From NCBI RefSeq assembly GCF_025024155.1, contig NW_026251802.1:1-64000 (forward strand): 64,000 nucleotides of DNA, read 5' to 3'. Position numbers and translations under genes: made by a program. The notes under the pieces were generated by a model that was given only the letters and a program-made list of their open reading frames with translations, had not been told where the DNA came from and searched no databases. Positions 10,319-19,926 of this stretch are shown here, one piece after another. Within the stretch, counting starts at the first letter, position 1, and the number at the start of each line of letters is the position of its first letter. Origin of the DNA: Gamsiella multidivaricata. Its lineage: Eukaryota; Mortierellomycota; Mortierellomycetes; Mortierellales; Mortierellaceae.

Positions 10319-10920
10319 TTTTTTTTTATTTTGATAACTAGGACCCACGGGGACTTGTGGGCTTTATTAGCGTGGTACTATCCTTTAGGGACCCTTATTG
10401 CTAGAGACGTAAAGAAAAGTGGTATCTAATAAACAACTTTTGCTGCCAGGTCCCTCGTCAGCATGAGTGGTGACTCGAAGAACCCTGTTCCCTACTTGGC
10501 CTGTTGTGCACGAAGGTCATCCCTTAGCCAGTATCCACTGTCCTCAAAAACTTGCATCCACCTAGTCGCTCCATCAGAGTCAGCTCCAGCTGCTGGCAAA
10601 AGCCCTGTACCAGGCGCTTGTCCGCCTCTGCCTGAGCTGCCCCACTCCTTGATAAGGCTGACGGGTGTGATGCCACGGCATAAATCGCTGATGCTCCAGG
10701 TCAGATCCGGAGAGCGGTCATAAAACTCGTCGCCTTTGAGCATTGATTGGGTCCCAGCGATACAGGATAGACCTCGGATGTGGGTCTCGTTATTAGGACT
10801 AACCCAGCGAATGGGTTTCGGTACAGCAGCAGCGGCCCCAGCGTGGATCCTATCACGCTCTTACTGCTTCTTGCTGTTCTTGTTGTATGCGGTCGTTGCA
10901 GCTCGTCCCCACTTATCAAT
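10319..10920 (-). mobile_element. LINE 3'-end fragment B
   Basis: The minus strand reads DLTWSISDLCRGITPVSLIKEW, matching the block DLYHGL/DLYRGL seen in sister copies, followed by a 3' untranslated region. That 3'UTR (GATAACTAGGACCCACG..., 10330-10380 on the plus strand) is shared with fragment C at 10937 onward, so B and C belong to one subfamily. Its A-rich tail appears as poly-T at about 10313-10331. It is truncated at its 5' end and lacks RNase H. Confidence 0.72.
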
Positions 10921-10921
10921 C

Positions 10922-12690
10922 TGCTTTTTTTTTTTTTGATAACTAGAACCCACGAGGATATGTGGGATTTATTAGTGAGGGACTCTAGACTAGGGAATCC
11001 TATTGCTAGAGGCATAGTAAAGGGTGCTCAATATTCTAATAAACGGCTTTTGCCGCACCGCTGCTGGTCACTCGCAGCTCCAATCCCCTTCACAATCCCA
11101 GTCAGCATGAGTGGTAACTCGACCCCGCCTGGGGTCGGTGACTGAGCCCTGCTCCCTACTTGGCCTGTTGTGCGCGAAGGTCATCCTTTAGCCGCATTCC
11201 TCAATCATCAAAAATTTACAGTTGCCGGTGCGTTCCATCACGTTTAGCTCCACCTGCTACATGCAACTTTGCAGCACTCGCTTGTCCGCTCGTTCCTCGA
11301 TCTCTTTCACATCCAATGCGCGTCGTTGTCTCCTGGAGGATCCAACAAAACCACTACCACTACGTCTGTGCTCTCCAACACGGTTGCGTCCCCGGGCGCG
11401 TTTGCTCATGGTAGTGATCCCATTTTCTCTTTCCCAGTCGACGGTGACTTTGCATCTTTTGTTCCAGATTTCTGTCCGTCCGAATTCCTCGATGGCCTTG
11501 ACGAATCGGCCGACCATGCACCTCGCGATCGAGGTGGTCGTCTTGAATAGGCTCTCTCAGTCCTTGGTGAGAGCCGCTGGTGTCAGTCCGTGGTACAAAT
11601 CTTGAGCCGTCCAGACCCCTTGATCATTGTCCCTTGTCTCGTCCTCCACACGGCCGAGTGTGTTGCTTGCTTGCCGGATCGCCGAAGCTCCCTTGATCTT
11701 GTTCTTGAGTGCTGTCCAAATGGTCTTGTCTGTCACCTGTGTGAAGCTTGGTCCCTGTCCTCTCGCGGCTTGTCCTCGCTCCTTGGCTTGCTTTTGCTTC
11801 GTCTCCCACAGCTTGCGCTCTTTGTTCCATGCTCTACGTCCATCCGTGTTGACCTTCTCGATTGCTTCCTGCCAACCGTCCAGCTGCTGATGCATCGTCA
11901 TTTCGCAGCGCCATAGATGCTGCGTGTCCTCTTTGTCCACCTCACAAAGTCTGCAGGTGTCTGTGCTATACAAATCCGGCCGCCACTGCTTCATGTACGC
12001 AAGCGTCGGCAACATTCCGTGCAGCTTCTTGATCCTGTGCGCACGACGCTGACAATCGTTAGGGCTAGTGAATAATCCCTTCGGCGTGTTGCCGTTGTGA
12101 ATGATGTGCAGTGTTGCTTTCCAGTCCACCAGGTTCCAATCCTTGATGTTTTCCTTAGTCCTGTTCTGCTCTGTCCATAACGCGTTCATCCTTACCGTTG
12201 ATTGGCGTTTAAGTACCTGCCTCAGATCATCCTCAACGACCGCGCCTTTGAACATGGCGTGGCACTGGATGTCATTGTGTTCCTTTTCATTGATGGCCCA
12301 AAGGTCACTGAAGTGCGCCTCTTTTGCTGCCTTGTCCGCTGCCTCGTTGCCCTTATGGCCTGCGTGCCCTTTGATCCACTCCACCTTGATCTTCCCTCCT
12401 TGATGTACATATGCGTTGTGCACTGCCGACCACCAGATCGCGTAAGTCGACCGCAGCCTTTGGCGTTCTGTGCTTCCTTGTCTCCCACTCACCAAGGCTT
12501 TAAATTGAGTTACCACAGCCGAGTTGTCAATGTAGATGGTTGTTGGCGTGTTCCTTGGACTGGCCAGGATTGCTGCAAAAAGCCCTGCAAGCTCCGCTTT
12601 AGTCGATGAAGCAAATCCTGCGATCCTGCCCGTTACCTGTAAGAGTTTTGTGTGGAAGAGCTGACAAGGTGAGTCTTGGGACAAGAGGAT
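10922..12690 (-). mobile_element. LINE fragment C with RNase H domain and own poly-A tail
   Basis: The minus strand encodes most of a retrotransposon RNase H: STKAELAGLFAAIL (Glu), IYIDNSAVV (Asp) and EWIKGHAGHKGNEAADKAA. A Cys/His motif CRLCEVDKEDTQHLWRC and the C-terminal tail follow. The first catalytic Asp strand is missing because the copy is 5' truncated near 12690. One in-frame stop (TGA near 11543) falls where sister copies have Trp (T-D-W, E-T-W); beyond it the same frame continues to 11257. The element ends in a 3'UTR shared with fragment B and a poly-A tail (plus-strand poly-T 10923-10936). The RNase H-containing, poly-A-ended organisation fits a fungal non-LTR retrotransposon. Confidence 0.85.
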
Positions 12691-12884
12691 ACTGGAGACA
12701 AGGAACTTTATGACAGGGACTAGGACTAGACAAGACTGACTAACTAGCTAGACTAGGTGCGTCCTTTTATAGTTGTCTACAGCTTGAGTATTACTAAGCT
12801 GGGTCTTACTAATAAAGAGAGTGTTCTGGATGGATCTGGCTGTAGGTGGGTATCCACCTAGGATAACAGGACTCCTAGGCTTTT
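12691..12884. other. Junction between LINE fragments C and D
   Basis: About 190 bp without recognisable coding sequence separate the truncated RNase H fragment from the ORF1-like fragment. No target-site duplication was recognised here, so I cannot tell whether C inserted into D's element or whether an internal deletion joined them. Confidence 0.3.
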
Positions 12885-13449
12885 CTAGAAGAGCCCGAAG
12901 TCCTCTGGTCTTGTGCATGTGACCACCGTCCAATCACAGAGATACAAATCTCTGACAATGCGCGTGAATATCGAGTACTTCTCCGTTGTTCCATCCTCGA
13001 GAGTGATCCTGTCTTCGAATCGGAGGAGCATATCCAGCTCGCTCTGGGTCTCGACTGCGATGCGGAAGGCTGCCTCGCCTGTGGGCAACTTGATGCGGGA
13101 CGGGCCTTCTGTGCAGTGAACAGAAGCACACAGGAGGATATCCTGCAGTTCGGATTTCTTTTCCGCGGCGGTGTTGCCGTGGATGCTATCCAGGTGGATC
13201 GATGCCGCGAAAAATCGGTCTCGGGCACGTTGGACTTCGATCCACTCCTCCTGAGCCTCTTGCTCCATGGATTCATCCTCCATGGCTACCGCCTCGGCGA
13301 CGTCTTCGTGCTGTTTAGCGTTCATGGCTTTAAGCCCCATCTTGGGGCTGTAGATAATGGCGACGGTCGGTGGCAGTGCAGTTCCTGAAGGACCTCCAGG
13401 ATTGGGCAGTGCAGCTGAGGTGGTGGCCTCAGCGGCGCGAACAGGTTGG
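12885..13449 (-). pseudogene. ORF1-like fragment D of a retroelement (uncertain)
   Basis: An open minus-strand frame of about 185 codons reads from the poly-A tract at 13450 down to a stop at 12885. It contains an acidic stretch (VAEAVAMEDESMEQEAQEEW), then KSELQDILLCASVHC and RITLEDGTTEKYSIFTRIV. I do not recognise a family. The composition and its position between LINE pieces suggest the N-terminal, ORF1 or gag-like part of one of these retrotransposons, but this is inference. Its start is hidden because element E's poly-A tail lies directly upstream. Confidence 0.4.
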
Positions 13450-13483
<34 letters not shown>

Positions 13484-16400
13484 TAACATAAATCCCCATG
13501 AGCACGCGACGCATGGTCCGCAAAGGCCTTGAAGCCATAAATGCCTTCCATGCACGGCAGAGCCGCATCCCCTACCAACTATGTTGGCTTGAGGCGTCAA
13601 ATTCATAACCCATGTCGCATAGCTAGCCTAACCTAACTCCTGCGTGACCTGTTGCGCGATACACGTCTCCTAATCCAGATCCAATGTTAATAAAGTTGTT
13701 TTTAAACCGAATAACCCCTCCATTATGTCCAACTTCCCTCGCCCCAAGCAATGCTGTAGCGCCCTATAATCCGCGGCCCGTCTACCTTCCTGGATCTCCG
13801 TTGCAAGTAACCGTCTCCCTTTCAAATCAGAGAAATCACCAACACTACGTTGGTGTCCCCGATCACCGTTGCGTCCTCCGGCGCGTTTGCTCATGAAGGT
13901 GATTCCAACTGACTTTTCCCAGGCGACAGTGTCCTCGCATCGTTTGTTCCATATCTTGGTCCTGCCAAACTCTTCGATCCTGCTCACGAACTTTGTCACC
14001 ATGATCGTCGCAATCCACTTGGTGGTGGTAAATAGCTGCTTCCAGGTCTCAATGAGTCCCGTTGGCACCAAACCTCGGTATAAGTCCTTGACCTCCCAAT
14101 CTGCCTCACTCTCCGGCTCCTCTCCTTCCGCAACCCGATATGTCCCTCGCCTTTCCGCCGTCCCCTGAATCCACTGCATTGACTCCCAGATAGCCTTCGT
14201 TCCTGTTGCCGAGAAGTTGGGGCAAGTCGCAGTGAAGGGCTTGTCCTTCCGTTCGGCCTCCTCTCTCTCCTGTTCCCATTTTCGCACTGCCTGTCTCCAT
14301 GCACGATATCCATTCAACTCCACTTCCTCCACCGCGTCCCTCCACTCTTGTCGCTGGTCGCACAAGATAGCTGAACAACGCCAAAGATGATCGTTCGTCT
14401 CTGGTTCCCTCTCACACCTACGACATATGTCCGTTTGGTAGGTATCTGGATGTCGTTTCTTCATCGCCTGCAATGTCGGCAAATCTCCATGCAGCTTCTT
14501 GATCCTGTGCGAACGTAAACGACAGTCTTCCAGGCTGGTGTATAAGCGCTTTGGCGGGTTGTTATCGTGTAAGATCCGTAGCGTGGGCGCCCATGCTACC
14601 GACCGCCAATCCTTGATGTAGGTCCTCGTTCGATGCTGCAATGTCCACTGATAATGGTGCCGTACCGCGGACTGCAACTTCAGTATCCTCCTCAAGTCCA
14701 GGTCTGCACTGTGTGTTGCAAACTGTGCGTGGCATTTCAAATCATGGTGCTGCGTTGCGTCTAGCCTCCATAGTCCTGTATCGATCCCATGTGCTGCCTT
14801 GGCAACAGTGTCTGCAGCCTCGTTGCCACGGTGTCCAGCATGTCCTCGTACCCAATGCACAGATATACCTTGTCCTTGTTGCAAGAAGGCATAATGCACC
14901 ATCGCCCACCACTGTGCATCTGCAGATCTCAAACGCTGCCTTGCTGTTGCTGAATCCCGCTGCTGCACCAACTCCTTGAAATTGTTGACGACTGTGAGAT
15001 TGTCGATGTAGATGTCGACGTTCTCTTCCCTTGGGCTGATAAGAATTGTTGCCAAGAGCCCACACATCTCTGCAATTGTTGACGACGCGTATCCCCCGAC
15101 CCGTCCACTGAACGCCGTTGTGTAGGGACCACCATCCACAGAAACGACAACTCCGAATGCTGCACTGACCTGCTCTGTGCCGTTGTGAATCACTGACCCA
15201 TCCGAGCAGAAGTGAAGCCTTCGATGTGTTTGCAAACGTCTCCTAGCTGTCCGAATTTGCTGGATTGTTGGTACCTGGAGCGCCAATCCCAGTAAATCTC
15301 GCTCAATTTCATCTGATACTGCCGGCAATGGTTGGCGAACAGGTGTCGTCATATTGTCCACCGCCTTGTGCGCATCCTCATGCAAGTGGTCTATACACGC
15401 CTCTGCATCCACATTCATATATCTACGATATAAATGGCGTCGTCTTCGTCGTTCTTCTCTGTATCGAGCCCGTCTCTCGATGTCCCGCAGGCGTCGTTGC
15501 TCCTCCTGCTGTTGCTTCTCCTGCTGCCGCTCCTCTTCCAGCTGCCGCTGTCGGTCACTCTCTTGCTGTTCTGCCCGCCGCCGCTCCTCTTCCAATTGTC
15601 GCTGTTGTTCCCGTGTTTGCTGTTCTGCCTGCTGCATTTGTTGCCGAAGGTGCCTCTGTACTACTTTCAGTTGTGCTCGCTTCTGTTTAATCCATTGTTG
15701 ATCGAGTCTGTGCTCTTCTCTGTCGAAAGCACGGTCCAAGTCGTCTTGATTACGCAGTCGATTGCCTGTCATGTTTACCATAGCACGTCGAATGTATTCC
15801 TGCTTCCTTACGCTACGCTGGCTGAGCGTCTCTTGGACTCGCGGTGTGAAGAGCGCAGTTTCCGGATCCAAGTTGAGAATGTCCTGAGACGACAGCAAAC
15901 CGTTGTTCTGCTCTCCATTGTCTTCCTCCAGTGGTGGTTGATCCATCGGTTGTTCTGCATTGTTATCTCCTCCGCCTTCGGACCTTTCCTCCTCACTCGC
16001 AGCTTCGTCGGGCACGCTGTCATCGTCGGCAGTCGCAGTATCCCCTACAGGTAGAGGTGATACCGCCCTGTCTAAATTGTCAACTGGTGCTGGATGCACA
16101 GCGGCGGGCTGTTCATCTTCGTCCAAGTCATTTGGCGCCTGTGGCTCTTCCAGATCGGATGGTAATTCCTCCAGTAGCTCATCAATCCATTGTGCAGTAG
16201 CTTCCTGGACATAATCGCCCCCGTGCACGATCGCCTGCAATTCCTGGAACCAAGGCGGAGAGGCTACCGTTCGCACGTTGAACCGCTGTCTAAACGTTTG
16301 CCAACTTGCTAATTCTGTGTGAGTAGTGTTCAGAATCTGATCAACAAAAAATACTCCAATAGCTCCAAGCCCTATTCTGATCTCTTCGGTCAGTCTATCA

Positions 16401-17051
16401 CCAATCCAATCCTCAATAGTAATCGCATGCTGGGAAAGGTCCATCTCCGATGCCATCGTAACGTCGAAGGTGATCTGTCGGTCCGCCATAATTTTGCATA
16501 TCTGGCTGATCAAGCAGTGCTTAAAGCCCTGCACTCGTTCTGGAGCCTTTGTGGGACAAACGGTGGTGCACTGTCGTTGTTGGAGCTGAAATAAACGAAC
16601 ACGACTCGCCCGTCCCACTATGCTGTTGTCGTTCAAACGCAGAAAAAGTGTTGAGATGTGCTCTTCTGCTTGTACGTCTGCTAGGTGTCGAACTGCAAAC
16701 AGTCGATTGTGGTGCATGACGCTGTTGGGAGTTGTGGATGCCATCCTGGACTTGCTTTTGCATATCTTCATGTAACGCCCTGTCAACTGTTGGAGCGTCG
16801 CCGGAGGCAGAACATAAATACTAAGAAGGTACAATATTTTCGGCAGTAGCACTGTGTTGATAACATATGCAGCCTGTCGGTCCGTGATGCTCTTGTATTC
16901 GAGAATATTGCAGATGGTGTTAACCTCGTTCTGCACATGGCGCTTAACTGGTCCTGTGTTCCCCGAACTGTTGATCCACACCCCCAATCGTCGGCAGTCG
17001 CAGTATCCCCTACAGGTAGAGGTGATACGTGAAGGGCTTGTCCTTCCGTTC
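13450..17051 (-). mobile_element. LINE element E, 5' truncated, with poly-A tail
   Basis: A minus-strand non-LTR retrotransposon copy. Its tail is the T-run at 13450-13480 on the plus strand, followed by a 3'UTR and an uninterrupted frame up to 16987. The 5' end is truncated inside the reverse transcriptase. Between the body and the flank lie two short patches copied from the element itself, in the same orientation: 16987-17028 equals 16022-16063, and 17030-17052 equals 14232-14254. The uninterrupted frame suggests a fairly recent insertion. I could not find a convincing target-site duplication. A 16-base A-run (about 17050-17065) follows on the plus strand, and tRNA-Asp lies 130 bp beyond. 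Confidence 0.85.
13670..16987 (-). CDS. LINE polyprotein C-terminal part: RT end, coiled coil, RNase H, Cys/His motif
   Basis: An open frame of 1105 codons. Residues 1-75 match the thumb end of a non-LTR reverse transcriptase (LGVWINSSGN; QAAYVINTVLLPKILYLL). An acidic stretch follows (about 275-345), then a Gln/Glu/Arg-rich coiled coil (about 420-510). RNase H occupies about 590-725, with CSDGSVI (Asp), TIAEMCGLLATIL (Glu), IYIDNLTVV (Asp) and HWVRGHAGHRGNEAAD (His and last Asp), so all catalytic acids are present. CRRCEREPETNDHLWRC (about 854-870) is a C-x2-C...H-x4-C candidate zinc motif, and a basic C-terminal tail follows. The endonuclease and RT catalytic core are missing, so the copy cannot mobilise itself. 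The insert between RT and RNase H is unusually long. The first codon used here is simply the truncation point. Confidence 0.85.
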   Translation of the reverse strand: MGVWINSSGNTGPVKRHVQNEVNTICNILEYKSITDRQAAYVINTVLLPKILYLLSIYVLPPATLQQLTGRYMKICKSKSRMASTTPNSVMHHNRLFAVRHLADVQAEEHISTLFLRLNDNSIVGRASRVRLFQLQQRQCTTVCPTKAPERVQGFKHCLISQICKIMADRQITFDVTMASEMDLSQHAITIEDWIGDRLTEEIRIGLGAIGVFFVDQILNTTHTELASWQTFRQRFNVRTVASPPWFQELQAIVHGGDYVQEATAQWIDELLEELPSDLEEPQAPNDLDEDEQPAAVHPAPVDNLDRAVSPLPVGDTATADDDSVPDEAASEEERSEGGGDNNAEQPMDQPPLEEDNGEQNNGLLSSQDILNLDPETALFTPRVQETLSQRSVRKQEYIRRAMVNMTGNRLRNQDDLDRAFDREEHRLDQQWIKQKRAQLKVVQRHLRQQMQQAEQQTREQQRQLEEERRRAEQQESDRQRQLEEERQQEKQQQEEQRRLRDIERRARYREERRRRRHLYRRYMNVDAEACIDHLHEDAHKAVDNMTTPVRQPLPAVSDEIERDLLGLALQVPTIQQIRTARRRLQTHRRLHFCSDGSVIHNGTEQVSAAFGVVVSVDGGPYTTAFSGRVGGYASSTIAEMCGLLATILISPREENVDIYIDNLTVVNNFKELVQQRDSATARQRLRSADAQWWAMVHYAFLQQGQGISVHWVRGHAGHRGNEAADTVAKAAHGIDTGLWRLDATQHHDLKCHAQFATHSADLDLRRILKLQSAVRHHYQWTLQHRTRTYIKDWRSVAWAPTLRILHDNNPPKRLYTSLEDCRLRSHRIKKLHGDLPTLQAMKKRHPDTYQTDICRRCEREPETNDHLWRCSAILCDQRQEWRDAVEEVELNGYRAWRQAVRKWEQEREEAERKDKPFTATCPNFSATGTKAIWESMQWIQGTAERRGTYRVAEGEEPESEADWEVKDLYRGLVPTGLIETWKQLFTTTKWIATIMVTKFVSRIEEFGRTKIWNKRCEDTVAWEKSVGITFMSKRAGGRNGDRGHQRSVGDFSDLKGRRLLATEIQEGRRAADYRALQHCLGRGKLDIMEGLFGLKTTLLTLDLD

Positions 17052-17183
17052 CCTTGAATCGAATGGGTAAAAAAAAAAAAAAAATGACCGCAGGAAATCC
17101 ATGGCCAGCAATGTCAGGTATCACGTGCACATATTTTATAAGAAATATAAAGGTATTAGTGCTTGCTTTTATAAATAGTTCAG

Positions 17184-17255
17184 TCCCTGGTAGTATAGTG
17201 GTGAGTATCTCCGCCTGTCACGCGGAAGACCGGGGTTCAATTCCCCGCCAAGGAG
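17184..17255 (+). tRNA. tRNA-Asp (GTC)
   Basis: A 72-nt cloverleaf can be folded: acceptor TCCCTGG/CCAAGGA with discriminator G, D arm GTAT...GTAT, anticodon stem TCCGC/GCGGA with loop CTGTCAC (anticodon GTC), and T arm CGGGG-TTCAATT-CCCCG. There is no intron. Boxes A (TAGTATAGTGG) and B (GGTTCAATTCC) are in place, and a T4 run at about 17262-17265 gives a Pol III terminator. One acceptor pair is a C-A mismatch (position 4 with 69). It sits 130 bp beyond the truncated 5' end of LINE E. Confidence 0.93.
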
Positions 17256-17410
17256 CTTATCTTTTGCATGCGCCAGCCCTGGGGTCTTTCTCATGAAATG
17301 TGATTAATTCGGGTGATGGGCGAAGCCACCCTTGAGATGTTGATCTTTGTTCGCTTTCACAAAGGTCTTTTTTGCATCTCTCCTCTTCGAATAACAATTC
17401 AACGCACTCC

Positions 17411-19687
17411 ATGGTGAAGCGAGACAAGAACGCTCACCAGTCGAACCACTACAAGGCGACGCACAACAGTGGACACAAGGCCAGCAAAAAGTCTGGAGGC
17501 AAGAGCGGCAAGGGCAACAAGTCGATCAACAAGTTCCTGGGCATCGGCAAACCAGGACCCCATCTCTTAGCGCACAAAAGGCATCAGGAGGCTAAGGCCA
17601 AGAAGGCCAAGAAGACCCAGCACCATCAAAGCAAGGGCAAAGACAAAGGCAAGGGTGATCATCAGCACGCCAGCGGTGGTAGTGCCAGTGGTAACCCCAA
17701 AATGAATCCTCAGCAGCAAAATTCTCCCAAGGCCAACAACAAGAAACGAAAGCGCAACAGGAAGGGACAGGGCGCGCGACCAGGACAAGAACCAATCGCG
17801 CCACAGCATCATCACCACATACCAGACCCAGCCGCTCATGTAGGCACCTACGTGGACGACGAGTACGAGCGGGACCTTCAATACCAGTACGATGATAATC
17901 TTTGGAAGCGGGAATCCACACCTACTGGGAACTCATCCCACTTGAATAGCTACCCCGATCAACGCGGCAATCCTCGCCCGTCATTATCGCTATCATCGAA
18001 TTCAAATTCCACCGCAGTCTCAAGACCGTCCATAATGGATGAGAGATCGCAAGACTTGAACAAGATGCTGGATCGTTTCCGTAATCAACGACAAGACTAT
18101 CAAGATTTACTAAATCTTTACCTCGATGAGCATCAACAAAACGATTTGACCCCGATGCAGACTGAGGCCTTGCATTCGACTTCAGAGGTTCACACCACAA
18201 CAGCGGTCAGGAATGTGGGCTCGGAAAAGTACGAGTCTAGGGATGCATTCAAGCAAAGCACAGACTTTATTGCGTTCGGGCATGACGATGGCAAGAGTAA
18301 TCGACAGCCAGCCAAGGCGCCGAGCCCTCAATCAGCACCTGTAGCCCTATCCTCAGCTCAACCTACATTTCCAGGAGTAGCTCGGCCCTCAGTTCGACCT
18401 GCATTTCCAGCCGCGGGACCATCTCCAGCTTCATTCCCAGCCCCGTCTGCAGCTTCACCTCATGGTCAAAAGCGGAAGCGGCATGTGGTCGACAGCATTG
18501 AGATGATGGACAGTTCAGGATCCCCAGCAGAGTGTCCTTGGATGCGGCGACCATACTCGAAGCTCCCGTCCGTACCAACCATGCTGACACGAGAATTGGA
18601 GGACTTTATCACGTTCCTTAATCCAACGCCGGAAGAGCACAATGTCCGCGCACTTGTCTTTGAGCGGATAAAGCGCGCGATCAAGGATCTGTGGAATACT
18701 GCCGATGTCAAGGTCTTTGGGAGTTTTGAGACACAACTTTACCTCCCCTCCAGGTGATAATTCTTTGCGCACTTAATGATACATAAAAAGAAGCGCATTT
18801 GCTAATCTTTTTTTTTTTTTTTTTTTTTTTTTGTAACGACTTTTCGTTTTGGTATGAGTAGTGATATGGACGTCGTCGTTCTCCTCGGCAGAGAAATCAA
18901 CAAATACAAGGACCTCCAAAATCTGAGGAATCATCTGCGGCGATCAGGAGTCGGGGAAAACATTACATGCATCGCCAAAGCAAGAGTGCCCATTGTCAAG
19001 TTTCAGGAAACATACAGTCATATTTCGGTTGATGTCTCGTTCAACCAGGTTAGCGGAATCGAGGGCGCAGAGGTCGTCAAGAACTATATGACCAAGACAC
19101 CCGGTCTACGCTCCTTGACGATGCTGATAAAACAGTTCTTGATGGCCAACGAGCTCAACGAGGTCTACCTTGGTGGAATTGGATCTTATGCCACAGTGAT
19201 CATGGTCCTCAGCTTCTTGCAGCGACATCCGGCGGTCCAGGCTGGTCTCATCAACCCAGATAAGAACTTGGGCGTCCTACTCATTGAGTTCTTTGAGCTT
19301 TACGGTCTTCACTTCAACTATCAGGATGTTGGCATTGATGTCGCAGGCACAGGCAAATACTTTCCAGTCACGAACCGCGAAAATAACGGACACAGGCACA
19401 TTCGACTTGTGACATTGGACCCTATCAATGCCGACAACAATGTAACCAAGGGATCAATCAAGGTACTGGAAATCCGCAAGCTCTTTGCCCAGGCATACGA
19501 ACGGTTGACCAGGAACTCTCGGGAACAGCATAGGGATATATTTGTCGACAACGAGCGCGCTGGCCGCGGAGAGATTTCCCTTCTTAGAGGGGTACTGTCA
19601 ATTCCGGAAAGGGTCATGAGTCAACGGTACCTCCTGGAAAAAGTGTATATCCAAGGACACCTACAGGCACTACTCAAGCGCTATTAA
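17411..19687 (+). CDS. Non-canonical poly(A) polymerase, Trf4/PAPD5-like
   Basis: Two exons (17411-18753 and 18862-19687) give 722 aa. The first 390 or so residues are low complexity: a very basic Lys/His-rich N-terminus, then Ser/Pro/Ala-rich linkers. The catalytic core starts near LPSVPTMLTRELEDFI. The nucleotidyltransferase motif GSFETQLYLPSSDMDVVV spans the splice junction and holds the G-S and D-x-D metal ligands (about 438-451). A further Asp lies in SHISVDVSFN, and the PAP-associated domain reads NLGVLLIEFFELYGLHFNY. Known of the family: Trf4/Trf5 add short poly(A) tails to aberrant nuclear RNAs as part of TRAMP, feeding the exosome. The 108-nt intron contains a run of about 24 T. It converges with the P450 gene, with 239 bp between stop codons. 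Confidence 0.92.
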
Positions 19688-19926
19688 GCGCCGCATGTTT
19701 TACTATCCAACCCCACACTGTATTGATACTTATCATTCGACTTGTACTTGTAACAACAGCTCATCCTTGCATTCCAACATTGCGTATCTTCATCATCGAT
19801 AAAATAAATAGTCCTTTGTGTGAGGGTTTGAATGCGAAGATATTATTAACAGATGAACATCGAAAGGTCTTTTGCTACTCTAATTACCAGCCGAGGAATG
19901 AGGACAGAGAGAGAGCAACGAGAGAC

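Noticed and set aside
11530..11560. Repeat-induced point mutation as the cause of the Trp-to-stop changes
   Set aside because: The changed base lies in GpG/CpC context, not the CpA context of classical RIP; too few sites to claim a process.
15434..16054. 206-codon plus-strand frame
   Set aside because: Antisense shadow of the coiled-coil-coding part of LINE E.
13441..17060. Target-site duplication for LINE E
   Set aside because: Sequences left of the poly-T (about 13440) and right of the 5' patches (about 17055) do not match; no TSD claimed.
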